Source: Mortierella alpina
Taxonomy: Eukaryota > Mortierellomycota > Mortierellomycetes > Mortierellales > Mortierellaceae
DNA: 64,000 nt
Assembly: GCA_029449245.1 (NCBI GenBank)
Contig: JANATF010000007.1
Location: forward strand, 930,001-994,000
Direction of reading: 5' to 3'
Shown here piece after piece: positions 1 through 12,900 of the stretch. A model generated the notes under the pieces. The model was not told the origin of the DNA and did not search any database. It saw only the letters and a list, made by a program, of their open reading frames with translations. Made by a program: the position numbers and the translations under genes. Every line of letters starts with the position of its first letter. Within the stretch, counting starts at the first letter, position 1.

Positions 1-1
1 G

Positions 2-79
2 GCCTGTATAGAGCAGCTGCGGGCTGATATTGACGAGATATTGAACGAGAACACATACAAAGTCGAGGAATCAAAATAA
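2..79 (+). CDS. 3' end of an unidentified gene (partial)
   Basis: An open frame runs from the left edge of the window to TAA at 77-79 and gives 25 residues ending in ...YKVEESK. The piece is acidic and probably helical (EQLRADIDEILNENT), as at the end of a coiled coil. The other two + frames stop almost at once, and an intergenic-looking stretch follows. The rest of the gene is outside the window and I do not recognise the family. It could also be a chance open frame. Confidence 0.4.
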   Translation, partial: ACIEQLRADIDEILNENTYKVEESK

Positions 80-266
80 ATACGACCCTGCGGAACAAAC
101 TACACATTAACAAGGCATACACGAAAAGGAATATGGAATGAAAGAGCTGCTCGAAAAGCAGCTTCTGCCTGTTAGCCATTTGGATTGTCTGGGATGTGTT
201 ATCAATACCGCTAGATGCTATGCGTTTTTTTTATGAAAGTGATATGTGGGCTGCTAAAATCCTGGC

Positions 267-2456
267 TCAGATCCGCTCATCGCCAGGTTTCATGGTATAT
301 CGAGTACCGACTGGTGAGATATAGCGACTGTTGAAGATTCGCTCGAGCATCCTCTCTCGGGTATAGTATCTCACCAGCGTAGACCGATCGCCCGCAGTTT
401 GGACCGTGGCACGAATCTGGGAGATGTTCATGGTCCGGCCGGGATCCAGAAAGGCGCAGATGTTCTCAAAGATCTCGTGCGGCATATTTCCGAGATTAGC
501 CAGGAACTTGTGCGGGTTGTACTCAAAGTCGACCGCCGTGGCGGTACTGGCATTTGAATGTGTGTGATGGTGGCCGTTCTGATGATCTGTCGCAGTAGCC
601 ATGGTTGATATCGACATCTGACGCGAATGTGACAGCAGACTAGAGTTGGACGATTGCCGATTCACATTTCTGCTACTACTGGAAACCGATTGTCGGGAGT
701 GCGTGTTCCCATGAGTCGAATTCGACGCCCCAAGCTCACCATCTGCACCGCCACCGTCAGCCCCATTGGACTGATGGTGGTGGTTGTTGGCATGATTCTT
801 GCCGATGGACCAGAGGGACGTGATCGAGTTAGACGAGTTGGTTCTGCCTAGTTTGACCCGTCGGAAGATGTTCCATCCATGATGCTGATTGTGGCTCTGG
901 ATATGGTGCAGCTGCTGCGTCTGGAGGAGCATTTGGTTCGCAGGTCGACCTAGGAGCACGATTCGCGACAGCACCAGAATCCTACATGCAGCCGCATAAA
1001 TGGCTTGTTGCCAGATGTGGTTTCTAGTCAGCGAATGCTGGAAGGATTCGTATAGCGCCTGACGGTCCTCCGAATTATAATCGAGTTGGATGCCTTTGAG
1101 CGACCTGTTCTTGACAAGATGCGACGCCAGTGCCCAGTAGCCATCCACGCCAATCTCTGGGTTATTGGTCAGACCCAAGTTCTGAAGTCCTGTGGCTGAA
1201 GTGAGTGCCTTGGCAAGAGCAATAGCTGCCTCGCTCGTCAAACAACAGTTGGAAAAGATCACGCTTTCCAAGGTCGAGTTCTTGGACATTCCATCTGCAA
1301 ACCCCTTGATCGCCTCAGCCGAAAACAAGTTGAACGACAGGTTGATCTCTCGAAGCGAAGTATTGACTTTCAGGACATTTCCCAAAGCCTGCATTCCGGT
1401 GGCCGACTGCCCCAGCCCGATGTGGTTGAGTTCCAGGTCAAGGCTGATCAGGTACTTGTTCCGCTTCAGACTCTCACAGATGTCGGCCAATCCCTTGTCT
1501 CCAATGCTGTTGTGTGGCATGTACAGATGCGTGAGGTGGCGGTTGGAGACCAGCGCCGTAGCCACGGCAGAAGCGCCTTTTGAGCCCATCTCGTTCATAT
1601 CCAAGCTGAGGGAGGTGAGCGTCCGATTAAACCTGACAGCCTCCGCAATGTGAGTAATCCCCTCGGTACCCAGGCTGTTTGATCCGAGGTTCATGTGCCG
1701 AATGACTCTATTTTTGGCGAGAATTCTGGCTAGATGAGGCGCACCGGCCTTCTTGATGCTGTTTGACTGCAGACAGAGCCGTGTGACCCCTCGGTTCATA
1801 ATCATGGCGTCTGCCAATATCTCGGCTCCTTGCGCGGTGATGTGGTTCCCAGACAGGTCCAAGGTCCGCAGGGTTTCGTTCTTGACGATGACTCGGGCTA
1901 GATACTTGACAGTCTTGTCATTCACTCCCGACCGGGCGAGACTCAGCGTGGAGATTGTCTTGTTGAATTTCCAGGCTTCAAAAAGCAGTTTCGTCGCTTG
2001 TTGACTAATGGTGTTTCCTTCCATTTTCAAAATCTTGATATTAGCCGCATCCGACGATTTGATCAGCTTGGCCAGGATCTTGGCATCTGCGGCTGATATG
2101 GAGGAGGACGTGATGTTGAGTGCCTCCAGGATTTTGGAATCCTTGCCCATCATATCCCTGATGAGCACTTCCAGATCCATCTCGGACAGCATCACAAAGT
2201 TTCCCTTCTGAATGGCAGCGATGATTGGAGCTAGTGGTATTGGTGCGACGGATCCTGAGCGCGATCGTGGAGACCGCGATTTTGAAGACGACCGGGAATT
2301 GGAGCCCCCGCCCGCACTACTAGAAAGACTCCTCTCACTTGAAGTTCTGGTCAAGCTGAGGGTGGGGAAGGAGAACACATTCGTGCTGACCTTCCGTAAT
2401 GTGGCTCCATGACTCACAGGCGCAGGTAAGGACTGGTTCCTGCCTAGTCTGACCAT
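267..2456 (-). CDS. Leucine-rich-repeat (ribonuclease-inhibitor type) protein, 729 aa
   Basis: A single-exon gene. Residues about 95-470 hold a long series of ribonuclease-inhibitor type LRRs, each about 28 residues with the pattern LxxLxLxxNxIxxxGAxxLAxAL (for example LRTLDLSGNHITAQGAEILA and LTHLYMPHNSIGDKGLADIC). These normally form a curved protein-binding surface. The first 75 residues are Ser/Arg-rich. Residues about 530-650 are rich in His, Asn and Ser and look disordered. A compact last segment (about 655-725, MPHEIFENICAFLDPGR...) starts like an F-box helix but is too divergent to call. No catalytic domain, signal peptide or membrane segment is visible. It resembles fungal NLRC3/RNI-like LRR proteins, whose roles are mostly unknown. 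The ATG at 2456 is the first in frame. Confidence 0.85.
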   Translation of the reverse strand: MVRLGRNQSLPAPVSHGATLRKVSTNVFSFPTLSLTRTSSERSLSSSAGGGSNSRSSSKSRSPRSRSGSVAPIPLAPIIAAIQKGNFVMLSEMDLEVLIRDMMGKDSKILEALNITSSSISAADAKILAKLIKSSDAANIKILKMEGNTISQQATKLLFEAWKFNKTISTLSLARSGVNDKTVKYLARVIVKNETLRTLDLSGNHITAQGAEILADAMIMNRGVTRLCLQSNSIKKAGAPHLARILAKNRVIRHMNLGSNSLGTEGITHIAEAVRFNRTLTSLSLDMNEMGSKGASAVATALVSNRHLTHLYMPHNSIGDKGLADICESLKRNKYLISLDLELNHIGLGQSATGMQALGNVLKVNTSLREINLSFNLFSAEAIKGFADGMSKNSTLESVIFSNCCLTSEAAIALAKALTSATGLQNLGLTNNPEIGVDGYWALASHLVKNRSLKGIQLDYNSEDRQALYESFQHSLTRNHIWQQAIYAAACRILVLSRIVLLGRPANQMLLQTQQLHHIQSHNQHHGWNIFRRVKLGRTNSSNSITSLWSIGKNHANNHHHQSNGADGGGADGELGASNSTHGNTHSRQSVSSSSRNVNRQSSNSSLLSHSRQMSISTMATATDHQNGHHHTHSNASTATAVDFEYNPHKFLANLGNMPHEIFENICAFLDPGRTMNISQIRATVQTAGDRSTLVRYYTRERMLERIFNSRYISPVGTRYTMKPGDERI

Positions 2457-5400
2457 TCCCTTGGATAATCGAGGGCAAGAAGAGTCGTCGCTAAATGGCC
2501 TTGAAAAGGGTGTCTAGCTGATATGCCGAGATGACAGTAAAGCCTGTGACGGAGGAAGCCGTTAGAACAATGTGAGCAGTCCAAGGTTATATTGGGCTGA
2601 AGTTGATAGATTACCTGAGGATAGATGTTTTCCTGGCTGAAGTGTATGGCAGACTACTGTCGCTTGGAGCACGTTGTGGTAAGGTAAAAAAAAAAAGTAT
2701 TGGTGATGCTAAGTGGCAACGACAAGGAGCAGAGAGGCAGGGGAAAGAGTGAGTTGCACAAGCTGGAGAACGTTTGTTGGGTTTTTGGGAAATGACCCCT
2801 TCGAGAATGACGCGTTAAACAAAGATGGAAGGATTGGAAATGCCAGGTGCATTCGCAAAAATAAGGAATCATTCCTGTGGGAGGTGAAGGAACGACGGTG
2901 CAGAGGGGCGCTAGGGTGCAGCGGGTACAGAGAGTGCAAAGGGTGTGTGCAGGCCCAATAGCCCTGCCTGCTATCACTGGACACGTTACACACCGGCACA
3001 TGCGAGACGCAAACAAAGCAAAACAAACTACCCGCCTAAGACTAATCAGGCAACAATGCCACAGTGCGCCTTTGGTGTGTGGATTCGAGTGTGAGTGTGG
3101 TGAGTGTGGTGAGTGTTGGCTCTCTTGGCTTTTGAGTTTTTGGGTTTTGTGTACTCGCTCTCTCTCCTAGCCCATGGAGGGTGTTCCTGCATGGGTCTCT
3201 TGTGTATGCTCGACACTCATTCACATCGTCAACAAGCCATCGACAACCCGCGTATGTTTTGCTCAGGGACAAATTACTAGAGCCACAATTCTGGCACCGT
3301 GTCGTGCATCCCTTTGACCACATGACAACAGTACAGCAACTGGAGGGCACATTGAATGCTCGTAACCGTATCCCCTTGTGAACAACGCCAAGCTTCCTCT
3401 CCTTTTCAACGGATTGTGGCGTGCATGCAGAGTTACCGACTGCTGCAGCAAGAAACGCCCCGCAGGCAACATGGTTAAGGTTGCAAAAGACATTTGACCC
3501 GTCCTACTGTTGGGCTAAAAAGTTGGAGCAAGCTCGAATTTTGATCTGTAAACCCGCTACTCTCTGCATGTGTTACTCTTCTTCCCAACGCGTACCTTTG
3601 TCACTCCCGAATACAATATAGGTAAGTGTAACCCGAGGTACCTGGCTTGGTAGCCTAAAGAACAACTATAGATCCAGCAACATTGAAGAGATTCGGTTAG
3701 ATGATCCCGCATGAAGCATCCTCTTGGTAGTCCTTTCAATGTCCCGTTCGCTTCGTCACAGTAACGCAACTATCGGAGAAGGTTTTCATGCTCTTTCCAG
3801 TCCTCGGTTCGGAAAATGTCCATTTCGTTCCTGAGACTCTGTGTTATTTCCTGCTACGCGTAAGGCGCATTGTCCTGGCAATTCTCCATTCTATACCTGT
3901 TAAATATCCAAGGCAAGAGGAGGTCCAGATGACATCCGGCCAAAACACTTCTTCAAAAGTAAGGGGCACGAGACCTGTCGATCACGGAGTGCAACGTTAA
4001 ATTTACATCCCTCCATTCTCAAGAGCTTCAACAGCACATTATGGAGCAAGGAGGTTATCCAGGAGATAGACAAGAGGCATGGGGTTTAGCAAACAAAAAG
4101 GTATTCGTTCAAAAATCAATTTCAAAGCTCAAAAACGGTGTGCAGCGAACATTCTCGGAAGAAAGCGTGTAGAGTCACCACCGCAAGTGGCTCACTGCGT
4201 GTGTAAAGGCAAAAAAAAAAAAAAATAGATGAACAACCAAGGGTAACCAGAGTATTTGTAATGTTTGATCGAGTGAATGAATAGACGTAACCAACAATTA
4301 GCCTGAATTTGGAGTCTATCACACTCTTCCTTCAGCATGCATGCATACAATGCATGCGACGTTCTCGTTGCTGCTCATCTGAACCAAACAAACCCGGGCC
4401 TATCGCCACATGGGCGATCGATCGAGTCGGACAGCGTTGCTCAGCAGACTGTGTGGCTGTTATCGATGTGCTGGGGTGGGAGGTGAAAAGGGGGCATGTG
4501 TGATGGAGGAGAGGAAGAAGCGGCGGAGGAAGGGGTGGGGCATCGGTCGGTGCGCCTGCTTGGCTACTTCAAACTCAGGTAATGTACAAACACCTCCAAG
4601 GAGAAAAAGAAAAACCTTTCGCCCATCCGCAACACTGAAATCCATGTTCGGAATAAAGGAAAAAAATTAACACCTCATTCGTGATTCTCGGTAACTGCAG
4701 GGAAACAAGATTTGAACTAACAGGCATATCAAACAGGGTGCATAACACAAGAGCGGGAGGAACAACAGAAACCTCAGTGAGGGAATATTTTCGAACACTA
4801 CAGGAGATGATGTATCCTCCGAAGAACATGCAAGGACCAAAAAAAAAAAAAAAAGAGTTCGCGATCCAAGGCGAGCCGGAGAATGAAAAGGTACTGCCTT
4901 GGGATAGCTGTGGGAGTAGAAAAGGTGATTCGGGAAGTGGCGCCTCAAGTTCACACACACGGCGCCACGACGAGGCGTGAATGTAGACGAGTAGAGGCTG
5001 GTAACGGCGGAAGAGTGATCGAAAAGTACTTCATTGGTGTCCTTACAGAATAGCCGGTGCGCGCAGTGGTGGTTGATGGGCACAATGAGTGCAGGGTTCA
5101 GGTATAATGATAATGCAACAGGGGTGCTGACGATAGCTGACGACTGTGTTCGGGCCACGGCAAGGATGTGCACTTGGGGCTGTTGTTTGCGGTGGCGGTT
5201 GCGCTGCAAAGGGATAAAGAATGAGAGGGAAGTGTGAAGGAGGCAGGCGATGCAGAGGAAAGTTCAAAGGAACGAAGAGTTGAAAAAGGAGGAGAGGGTT
5301 GTTTACGTTGCAGCTTTATATCAGGGAAAGCCTCCAGGGAGGGGCGCGCATGGCCACCTTTTGAATACAGTTTGAATTGTATATCAGCTCCTTTACACAT

Positions 5401-8400
5401 TGAATAGCATCACATACCGTCGCCACCCCATGTACGGTACATTACTGGCACACTTTAGTACTGCAGAACATACGTCTCATACATCAACCAGACATCATCC
5501 GCACTTCCAAACCCCGTTACCGGCCCTGACCCGCTCTGTTCCAGCCCAGTGGAGATACTTGCAGAATCTCTGGGTCCTGCCTCCATCAATTAGCTTCCCC
5601 CAAGTAGGCATGCGCTCATAGAAATGCTAATGTGTTCTGCGATACTGTTCCGAGACGACACATACACAGAATGATAATGCAAGTGGCAAGAATGCTGACT
5701 CTAGTATATATAAAAAAAGAAGACCCTGAGCTAGTGTTGATAGCGGAAATCTTCAGCCCAAGTGAATTGACTTTCATTTGATGCTCGAGGGCGCTCTGCT
5801 CTCTAGTCAGTCTCACATCTTGGCTTTTCGCGCCATGTCTGCCCCTGCTCGTGGCATTCGCCAAGTGCCCTGTTTCTATCAAGAAAAAAGGAGAACACTT
5901 TTACCTTGGAACAAAATAAAAAAGGCGAACCGCAGCTATTATCGTTGCTACAGCCTACACGCATACAGCCCTCCCGTGCACCCGAGTGCAGAAGTGCTGT
6001 GTACAAAGGCGGCGGTCAAAGATAAAATGGTTATCAACTCGCATGTGTTCCCTACCTTAAAATAAGGTGTGGAGGATCGGTGGCGCATTGTCGTTCTGCT
6101 CTGGAGCCAGGAACAAAGTTACGTCGCCTTACATGTTACAACACGGTCGTTGTATAAATGTATATACATGTCACAAGATAATGGAACCCCTGGAGGAAGA
6201 ATGGACCGAGATCAGCATACAAACCATCCGCAAGGATCTCCAACTTTTGAGGGGTTTTTTCAGGTGTGTCCCTTCCTTTCGGATGGTTTTCTAAAAAAGT
6301 GACCTGCAGTGTGGACCATGGCAAGATGATTTACTCCAAAGCATACGATCATGCAACATTGTATTTCCTCCCCGACGCTTGCTTGTTCATGGGCGTAGAC
6401 GTTTCTCGTGTATTCCTTACTCCTTTTGTAACTTAGTTTACACAACCATGCGCTCAACGCACTGCATGGGCCATATATACATGTTGGTTGGTTTTTATGT
6501 TACTAATCTTTTGCAGCTTGTACTGTACTGTGCCAAATATACATCTGATGTCTGAGCTACCTGAATAACTTGGTCCTCAAAACGTGGGCTACTTGCGGCT
6601 GGCCTACTGATTCTGAGCAAAAGATTGCTACCCATCCATAGCAAGAATCATAGGGAAAAAAACAAGAGCATTCAGTATCGAATCACCCTCTGCAGCAAGC
6701 ACAAAAAGAGTTGATCAAACAAAATGCTGCCTGCGGAGGGAGGATAGTGAGAGAATGACAGAGACGATGGAAGCCCTCAAGGATCAGGACCCCGACTATG
6801 CAGTTTGACATGTGCCAAATACCAATTGCAACACGCTGAACCTTTTCCACAGATTCCATTGACAAGACTGAGCGATGCGCAAAACAAAGAGAAGCATTGG
6901 CTCTAGAAGTGCACTGTTGCTCGCCGGGTGTGCACCCTCCACATGGAATATCCTGTTCAAATCCACTGCAAATTTTATGAAGGAGCACGGAAGCCAAACA
7001 AATGTTGACTCTGCGAACGACAGTGTGTAGGGGTCGAAAAAGACAGGCAAAATGCAAGCCAAAATGCGCCGTTGCGGTCTAGTGGTAGACTGGAGTATTG
7101 GGTAAAATGTCCCACTCTGTGGAAGAACAGGAAGAGTTCGATTTACCAAAACTTGAGCTCTCAAGACAGTCTCTGTACAGTATGCCCCTACCTTTGTACC
7201 CCGACTTGGCAGTCTCTATCTCACGGCTCCCAGTCCCACATGTAGACAGCAGCGTTGCTGTATTCTCCCAGCTCGAACTCACCGTTCTCTTTAAAGGATT
7301 CTCAAATGAACAAAGACACTAAAAAAAGTACAATTCAGAAATCTCGGAACATTCTTCAACCCCCTGCTCACGCCTCACTCTACCCCCTGCTCACGCTTCA
7401 CTCCAACCCCTCTGTGCTCTGACCACAGCGCGTCACTAACCTGGTAGTCAATCGGACATCCTAAAAGAAGGCGTGGGCACAGGGGGTGGCGTGGCGTGAA
7501 AATGGAAATAATGCCGCTCCCTCCACTGATGTCCATTTCTGGAGCGCTTTCCAACGTAATTTCAGCTCAATGGGCTGTTGCTACGAATCAATCCAATGTG
7601 TAAGAGCCATGGCTGCTCCCCAGCCGCTTGCGCCACCATACCTCTACTACAGCCTGAGCACAGGAACAAAGATGAATCGGCGGGTACGCCTATCCCGCAG
7701 CAAAGTGTGAACTGGTGAAAATAGATTGCAGCTTCGACAATTAGGCTCGTTTTAGCAATATAAAAAGTGGCATGTGGACCACAATATGCATGTTGGGCTA
7801 TCTCACTCTCGCTTTCTATTCTACCTGGTACAGATAATGTTCTTCAACATCCGGAAAACGAAATCCCGGTCTTGTCTCCAGTTGTTGGGAATCAAGTCAA
7901 CCAAGGGCGGAATTAGTTGTACCGCAGTCTTTGGATGTGTCATCTCTAGGCTGTTTGCTACGGTATATGACAAAGTTGTGGGAGAGTAGGCTCCCAGGGT
8001 GCCACATTGTACACCTCCGCCTCGAGGTATCTGTGAAAAGCACTTGTGAGATTCAAGAACACGAACATTGCTCGAACATCGGATGCAATTGGATTGAGTA
8101 CCGAAGCCTCGAGAAATAATAATTTGCTTCGGTAGTTGCCTTACTCATCGCTAACATCTTTCATATGTACCATCAACTTGCATACTTCCCTGCACAGCTC
8201 CAGCGCCGCTACCTGACCCATCACAGTGTGCCTGAGGAATGACTTGCGCGACCTGTAAGTGCCAGTACAGTAGTGATTCGACCTTTATTTTCTCAAGGTG
8301 CTGTAGCCGCAAACTCTGTCTACAAGTAGGGCCATGTAGTCGTATCATATTATCATCAGAGTACACTTGCTTAAAATCAGGATCTCGGACCTCAATTATG

Positions 8401-8755
8401 TTCTTCAGGGCGGCATGCAGAAATCGTCGGAAGTTGTTGCGATACCACTGTCTACTACACCATGTTACCAACTGACACCATTACACTGGCACCATTACAG
8501 GAACACACTGCGTCAAACGTCGATGGGCATCGCATCTAATGAGCACCGCCCGGTCTCAGTGCGGTTTCTCGCCAAATCTAGTCTAGCGGATATATGCTTC
8601 AGTCATGCCCGCGACTCCAGATCGAAGTTGTCAGTCGAAGGCGCGCTTCAAGGCTCCCAGCATCCACGTCACATGTTTTCACCAGCCGTGGGCGAGGGAA
8701 TCGAACGGGTGACCAACAAGAGCGTGCCCTGGGAACAATTTTGGAGTTGCCGGCC
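2457..8755. other. Long stretch with no supportable gene
   Basis: About 6.3 kb in which open frames are short, overlap on both strands and show no recognisable domain, no consistent exon chain and no codon bias like the neighbouring genes. It holds homopolymer runs (A runs near 2687, 4210 and 4840), a palindromic GCATGC-rich patch near 4336-4358, and a two-copy 23-bp direct repeat at 7359-7404. Promoter sequence of the downstream uridine phosphorylase lies at its right end. An unrecognised long non-coding RNA or a very short gene cannot be excluded. Confidence 0.5.
7359..7404. repeat. Two-copy 23-bp tandem repeat
   Basis: The unit ACCCCCTGCTCACGCYTCAC plus three bases occurs twice head to tail (7359-7381 and 7382-7404) with two mismatches. 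A third partial copy (AACCCCTCTG) follows. No gene overlaps it. It is probably a small slippage duplication. Confidence 0.8.
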
Positions 8756-8763
8756 TATAAAAG
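8756..8763 (+). promoter_or_regulatory. TATA box of the uridine phosphorylase gene
   Basis: TATAAAAG lies 121 bases before the ATG at 8884, with a pyrimidine-rich leader (TCCATCC, CTCTTTCC) between them. Position and sequence fit a strong fungal core promoter. The transcription start is not known. Confidence 0.6.
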
Positions 8764-8883
8764 ACCGCCCAGGCACCACCCTGCGATGAATTCGCTCTTC
8801 TCTTCAGATTCCATCCAGTCCATCCACTCATTCCATCCTCCTCTGTCTCCCACGTTCTTTCCATTCGCACCTCTCTTTCCAAC

Positions 8884-9997
8884 ATGTCCATGACCAACGC
8901 CAACTTCCCCATGGATGCCGAAGGACGCACCTAGTAAGTCGTGGAATCCCACCTCAAGAGCCTGTCAAGCGGACAGAGCTCCGGCAGCATAGGCCACAGC
9001 TGATCATCCCTCTCCCTTTCCTTTCAACCAGCCACGTCGGCATCAAGCGTGGCGAGCTCGCCAACAGAGTCTTGACCGTCGGTGACCCCGCCCGCGCCAT
9101 CACCCTTGCTCGATCCCTGGACGGCGTCGATCTCGAGAACACTCCCGCCAGGACGATTCCCGCCAACTTGTTCAGCTATGCCTCCCACCGTGGATTCTTG
9201 ACTATCACTGGTACCTACAAGGGTGTACCCGTTTCCATCGTCGCCATCGGTAAGACCGCATAAACCTGTATCTCCATCCATGCGCCTACCTTGTATCTAT
9301 TTCTCGCTCTCTTACCCTTATTTCGACGACCTTTCTAGGAATGGGCATCTCCATGATGGACTTCTTTGTGCGCGAGTGCAGAGCCGTCGTCGATGGACCC
9401 ATGCTGATCATCCGTCTTGGTTCCTGCGGCTCCCTCTCAGACGCCGCTGTCGGCGATGTCTGCGTCCCCTCAGGCTCGTACCTCGTCCAGCGCAACTATG
9501 ATTTCTTTGCCGGTGACTCTGACAACGCCTCTGCCAAGCCCTATCACCTCTCCAAGGTTTTCCAGGCGGATCCCGAGATTACCAAGACGCTGATCAAGAA
9601 CATGTCTGCCAAGCTGGGCGACAACCATGTCTGGTCCGGAGTCAACGCCACAGCTGATTCGTTCTATTCCTCTCAGGGAAGACAAGATCTGAACTTTGTG
9701 GATGCCAACCAGGAGCTGTTCACAGAATTGGTCGAGTACGAGCCCAACACGATGACTCTGGAGATGGAGACGTTTACGCTGTACCATTTGGCCAAGTCGT
9801 CGACGACGGCTCCTTTGGCTCAGAGCGAGGTTTCAAATGGAGAGAGCAAGAACAAGAACAGCATTCGTGCAGGTGCCTGCATGATGGTGTTTGCGCAGCG
9901 CACGACGAATGCGTTCATTACCAAGGAGGACGTTGTCCGGGTTGAACCTTTGGCCGGTCAGGCTGTCTTTGATTCGTTGGTCGAAGTTCAGCTCTAA
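8884..9997 (+). CDS. Uridine phosphorylase (PNP/UDP family), 308 aa
   Basis: Three exons: 8884-8933, 9032-9249 and 9339-9997. Joins fall at Tyr17 and in the ...VAIG/GMGIS segment, both in phase with GTAAG donors. The family cleaves uridine with phosphate to uracil and ribose-1-phosphate in pyrimidine salvage or catabolism. Visible hallmarks are the N-terminal VLTVGDPARA phosphate-binding segment, the GMG loop, the IIRLGSCGSL strand, ADSFYSSQGRQ in the nucleoside-binding part, and LEMETFTLYHLA with the conserved MET segment. Length suits eukaryotic uridine phosphorylases (about 310). The best alternative is a purine or mixed-specificity nucleoside phosphorylase of the same fold. A concentrative nucleoside transporter is the next gene on the same strand, which supports a nucleoside-use role. 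Confidence 0.9.
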
Positions 9998-12900
9998 AGA
10001 ATTGATGTGCGGGCTTATTGAAATCCGATCGGTGTGTAGTCCAAGGCATGTACTCGACTTGTATAGAAACTGTTAGAAAAAAATATTACGTTACATAAAA
10101 TAACCCATATACCAAGAATCATCGATACGAGTTGCGAGGGTCAGTTCCAAGGTACGAGATCGCCTACTACATAACATGTTTATACCTTGAGGAATCAGGA
10201 GATGAAGTCTCACTTGGGCGCACCGCGCAAGCCCGATTTGATCAAGTCCGTGGACAAAAGCAGCAAAGGCGGGGTAAGACAAAGACCCCTCCCTACAGAA
10301 CGCAAGGTTACAGTATAACAGAGCGTGTCATCATCGTTATTGGCGCAGTTGGAGAGGGCGAAGAACAAAAAAAAATGGATGCCTGTACCTCTGGCTTTCA
10401 GCAGTGCAGAAAACTTTAAAATCTCCACAGATCGGTCGTCGCTAAACTTTTCTCCTTCTCAATTTGTACTATATTCAATAACGCCCGCCGCCATAACTCT
10501 ACATGGCGCCTCTGGGTGATCAAGAGTCCTGAAAAAGTGTTAGAGTTGATGTACCGTTTTGCGGCCGTGTAACAGCCTCTTCTCGCTCTAGTTTTGTTTG
10601 GCGCACAAGACGCTGCGTCGCTGAGTGCTAGGTAAAGTTCTTTGGGGGGATATGTACAAAGACGGCTGGAAAGATAGCAGTTGCATAGTTGGGTGAATGG
10701 GTTGCATGACCATGCTTTCCTTCGTCACCCTGAGGGATCTGAAAGGTACGCGAGGCGTTGGTTGCGATTGAACCCATGTAAACAAGGGAAGGAGGAAGGC
10801 CGCAACAAAGACTAGACTAATAGCAGGAGAAAAGGTACATATACTTGATGTCATGCTGATCATGCGTCAAGGATGAGTGATTTTCTATCTTGAAAGCCCT
10901 TGAGAGATAAGGCATTGCGATCTGGAGCGAGAGAGTGAGGGTTGCAGAGATGACACGTACGCATAGGACATGGATACAGGCATCTCCCCACATTTCTTCC
11001 CCACACATCAATCTTACTCAAGTTCTTTTTCAAAGTGCGCGCCAGATCATGTGCGTAGTTGACTGAGGACCCAACGTTACTGCGGGGGAGCTACATGTCT
11101 AGGTCTACAAAGCACACAAGAACCGCAACCAGGCCTACTGGGCGCTAGATAAACGCCAGAATCGACTCGACTCTCCTTGCTGTTTGGGGGATGTTCCTTA
11201 TCTATGTCCCCAAGAAAGGACATGAACAGCTGTCAACAAACATAGTATTCAAGGAGGAGTAGTGTCCAGCCTCTTTGATTTCTGTGGTACCAACACGAAG
11301 GTAATTGCAGTGCATTTCTGTTTGTTTTCTTGGTGGTGCGAGTGGATCGCTACCAAATGATACACAACTGAGCATCGCGCGTGGAGGTAGATCTTCTGCT
11401 GGTGACCCCTGTCTGCCTATCACCCCCAGTTTTGAACTCTCCACGAGTCTTTTTTGTCTGCGCACTTGTTATTAATTGTTGTTATTGTTGTTGTTCATAG
11501 GCTGTCTTATTGGACCAACGAGAGGTGAGGTGCCTGCCTTCAGGGGCGAGACACCACATGGATGTGGCGCCCTCGCTGATGGACCGTTGGCCAGCAATGA
11601 TTTTTCTTTTGTTCCGTGTTCTTCCACTCTGTGCCACCATCACGATAACCGCCATTGGCCAAACTAAAAATGCAGTCGAGTAAACAAAGCTGCAAAACAA
11701 CCAACAATTATTAAAAAAAAATGGGTCCAGTCGTGCAACAACAGATGAGGCCCGTGGATGGATGGAGAGTAGGGTCGACAGATCGAGAATGTGCAGGTTT
11801 ACAAGGACTGGTCATTTTTTTGTTCACTATTATTTTTACGCATGAACACCAAAAAAAAAAAGCGCTGGGAAGATATTGAGCGCTCTTGGCAATTGCATGG
11901 TGAGCACTTGCGGCGCATTGGGAACTGTCGATGTTGCCTTGTGATTGAGTAATACAGTACAACCGATTCCTACGTTCGAGGATGGAGTTGGTCAGAAGCG
12001 AGAAAAATATAGGCCATAGTCTACAATAGTTTAGCAAAGGAAGCTGTGGTTCTAGAATAGACTATTGCAAGTGTGTTGAGAGCGAAACGATCGATTCTTT
12101 ATTTGCTGCATACCCTCGTGTTGGTACTCCTCCTTCGCTCTCTGTAGACTATTGCCATAGGCAGTAGGCTTCCCACTGATCACTGTGCATTTTATCTCTT
12201 GGCTCTCGTAGTTTATCCCCGCTGATCTTTAAATATGGAAAGAACGGCTGAAAGAAAAAAGAAAAGTGAGGGGAAAGGTCCCCAGTTTTTGCCAAATTGT
12301 CATTCGGTACTATTGCCATGGTACCAAAGAGTCGGAATATTGTTTACCTCGCCCCCGTCTTCTTTCCTGCTTTGGATATCAACCATTGGATGACGGAGCC
12401 ACGACCAATTGTCAGCGGCACCATTTGTTACCGGACAGGTTAATTTGCTTTGCTCATGGGCAGGCAAAAACAAGCGGACGTAGAAACGGTATGAGGCGGC
12501 CTGGGCAGGGCTAGGAGAGCGCTGTGTCGACACTGAGCAGGAGAAAGTAAGGTGAAAATGCGGGGGAAACAAGATGTTCTCTGGTATGCAACCTGGTGTA
12601 TCGAGACCGACCGAAGGTGTGAAACATGACAACACTGAATAGTCAGAGAATGCTCCTGAGTACGACCTCACTGCTTGCGATTGTTTTTGTGATCCACCGC
12701 TTGGTGGCGGCACTGACGAGGCCTGCTGGCGGCGACAGGCAAAGAGAGTAGAACGGCGGCCCCACTATATTTCCGTTGCGAAAGGTAAGGCAATCAACAA
12801 TCCCGTGTAACATTGCTAATGATTACGATGTTTTGTGATCATGTAAATTAGATATAGGCACAGTGATAGACAAGGGCGTCGCACCACCCAGAAAGGAGCC

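Noticed and set aside
4667-5209. 180-codon minus-strand frame with hydrophobic segments
   Set aside because: Composition is driven by A/T homopolymers and C/T runs, overlaps other frames, and shows no family or splice structure.
7076-7115. tRNA-like A-box (TCTAGTGGTAGACTGG) on +
   Set aside because: No matching B-box or acceptor stem at the proper distance.
8684-8760. tRNA-like B-box (CCGTTCGATTCC) on the minus strand
   Set aside because: The bases around the loop do not pair into a T stem and no D or anticodon arm can be drawn.
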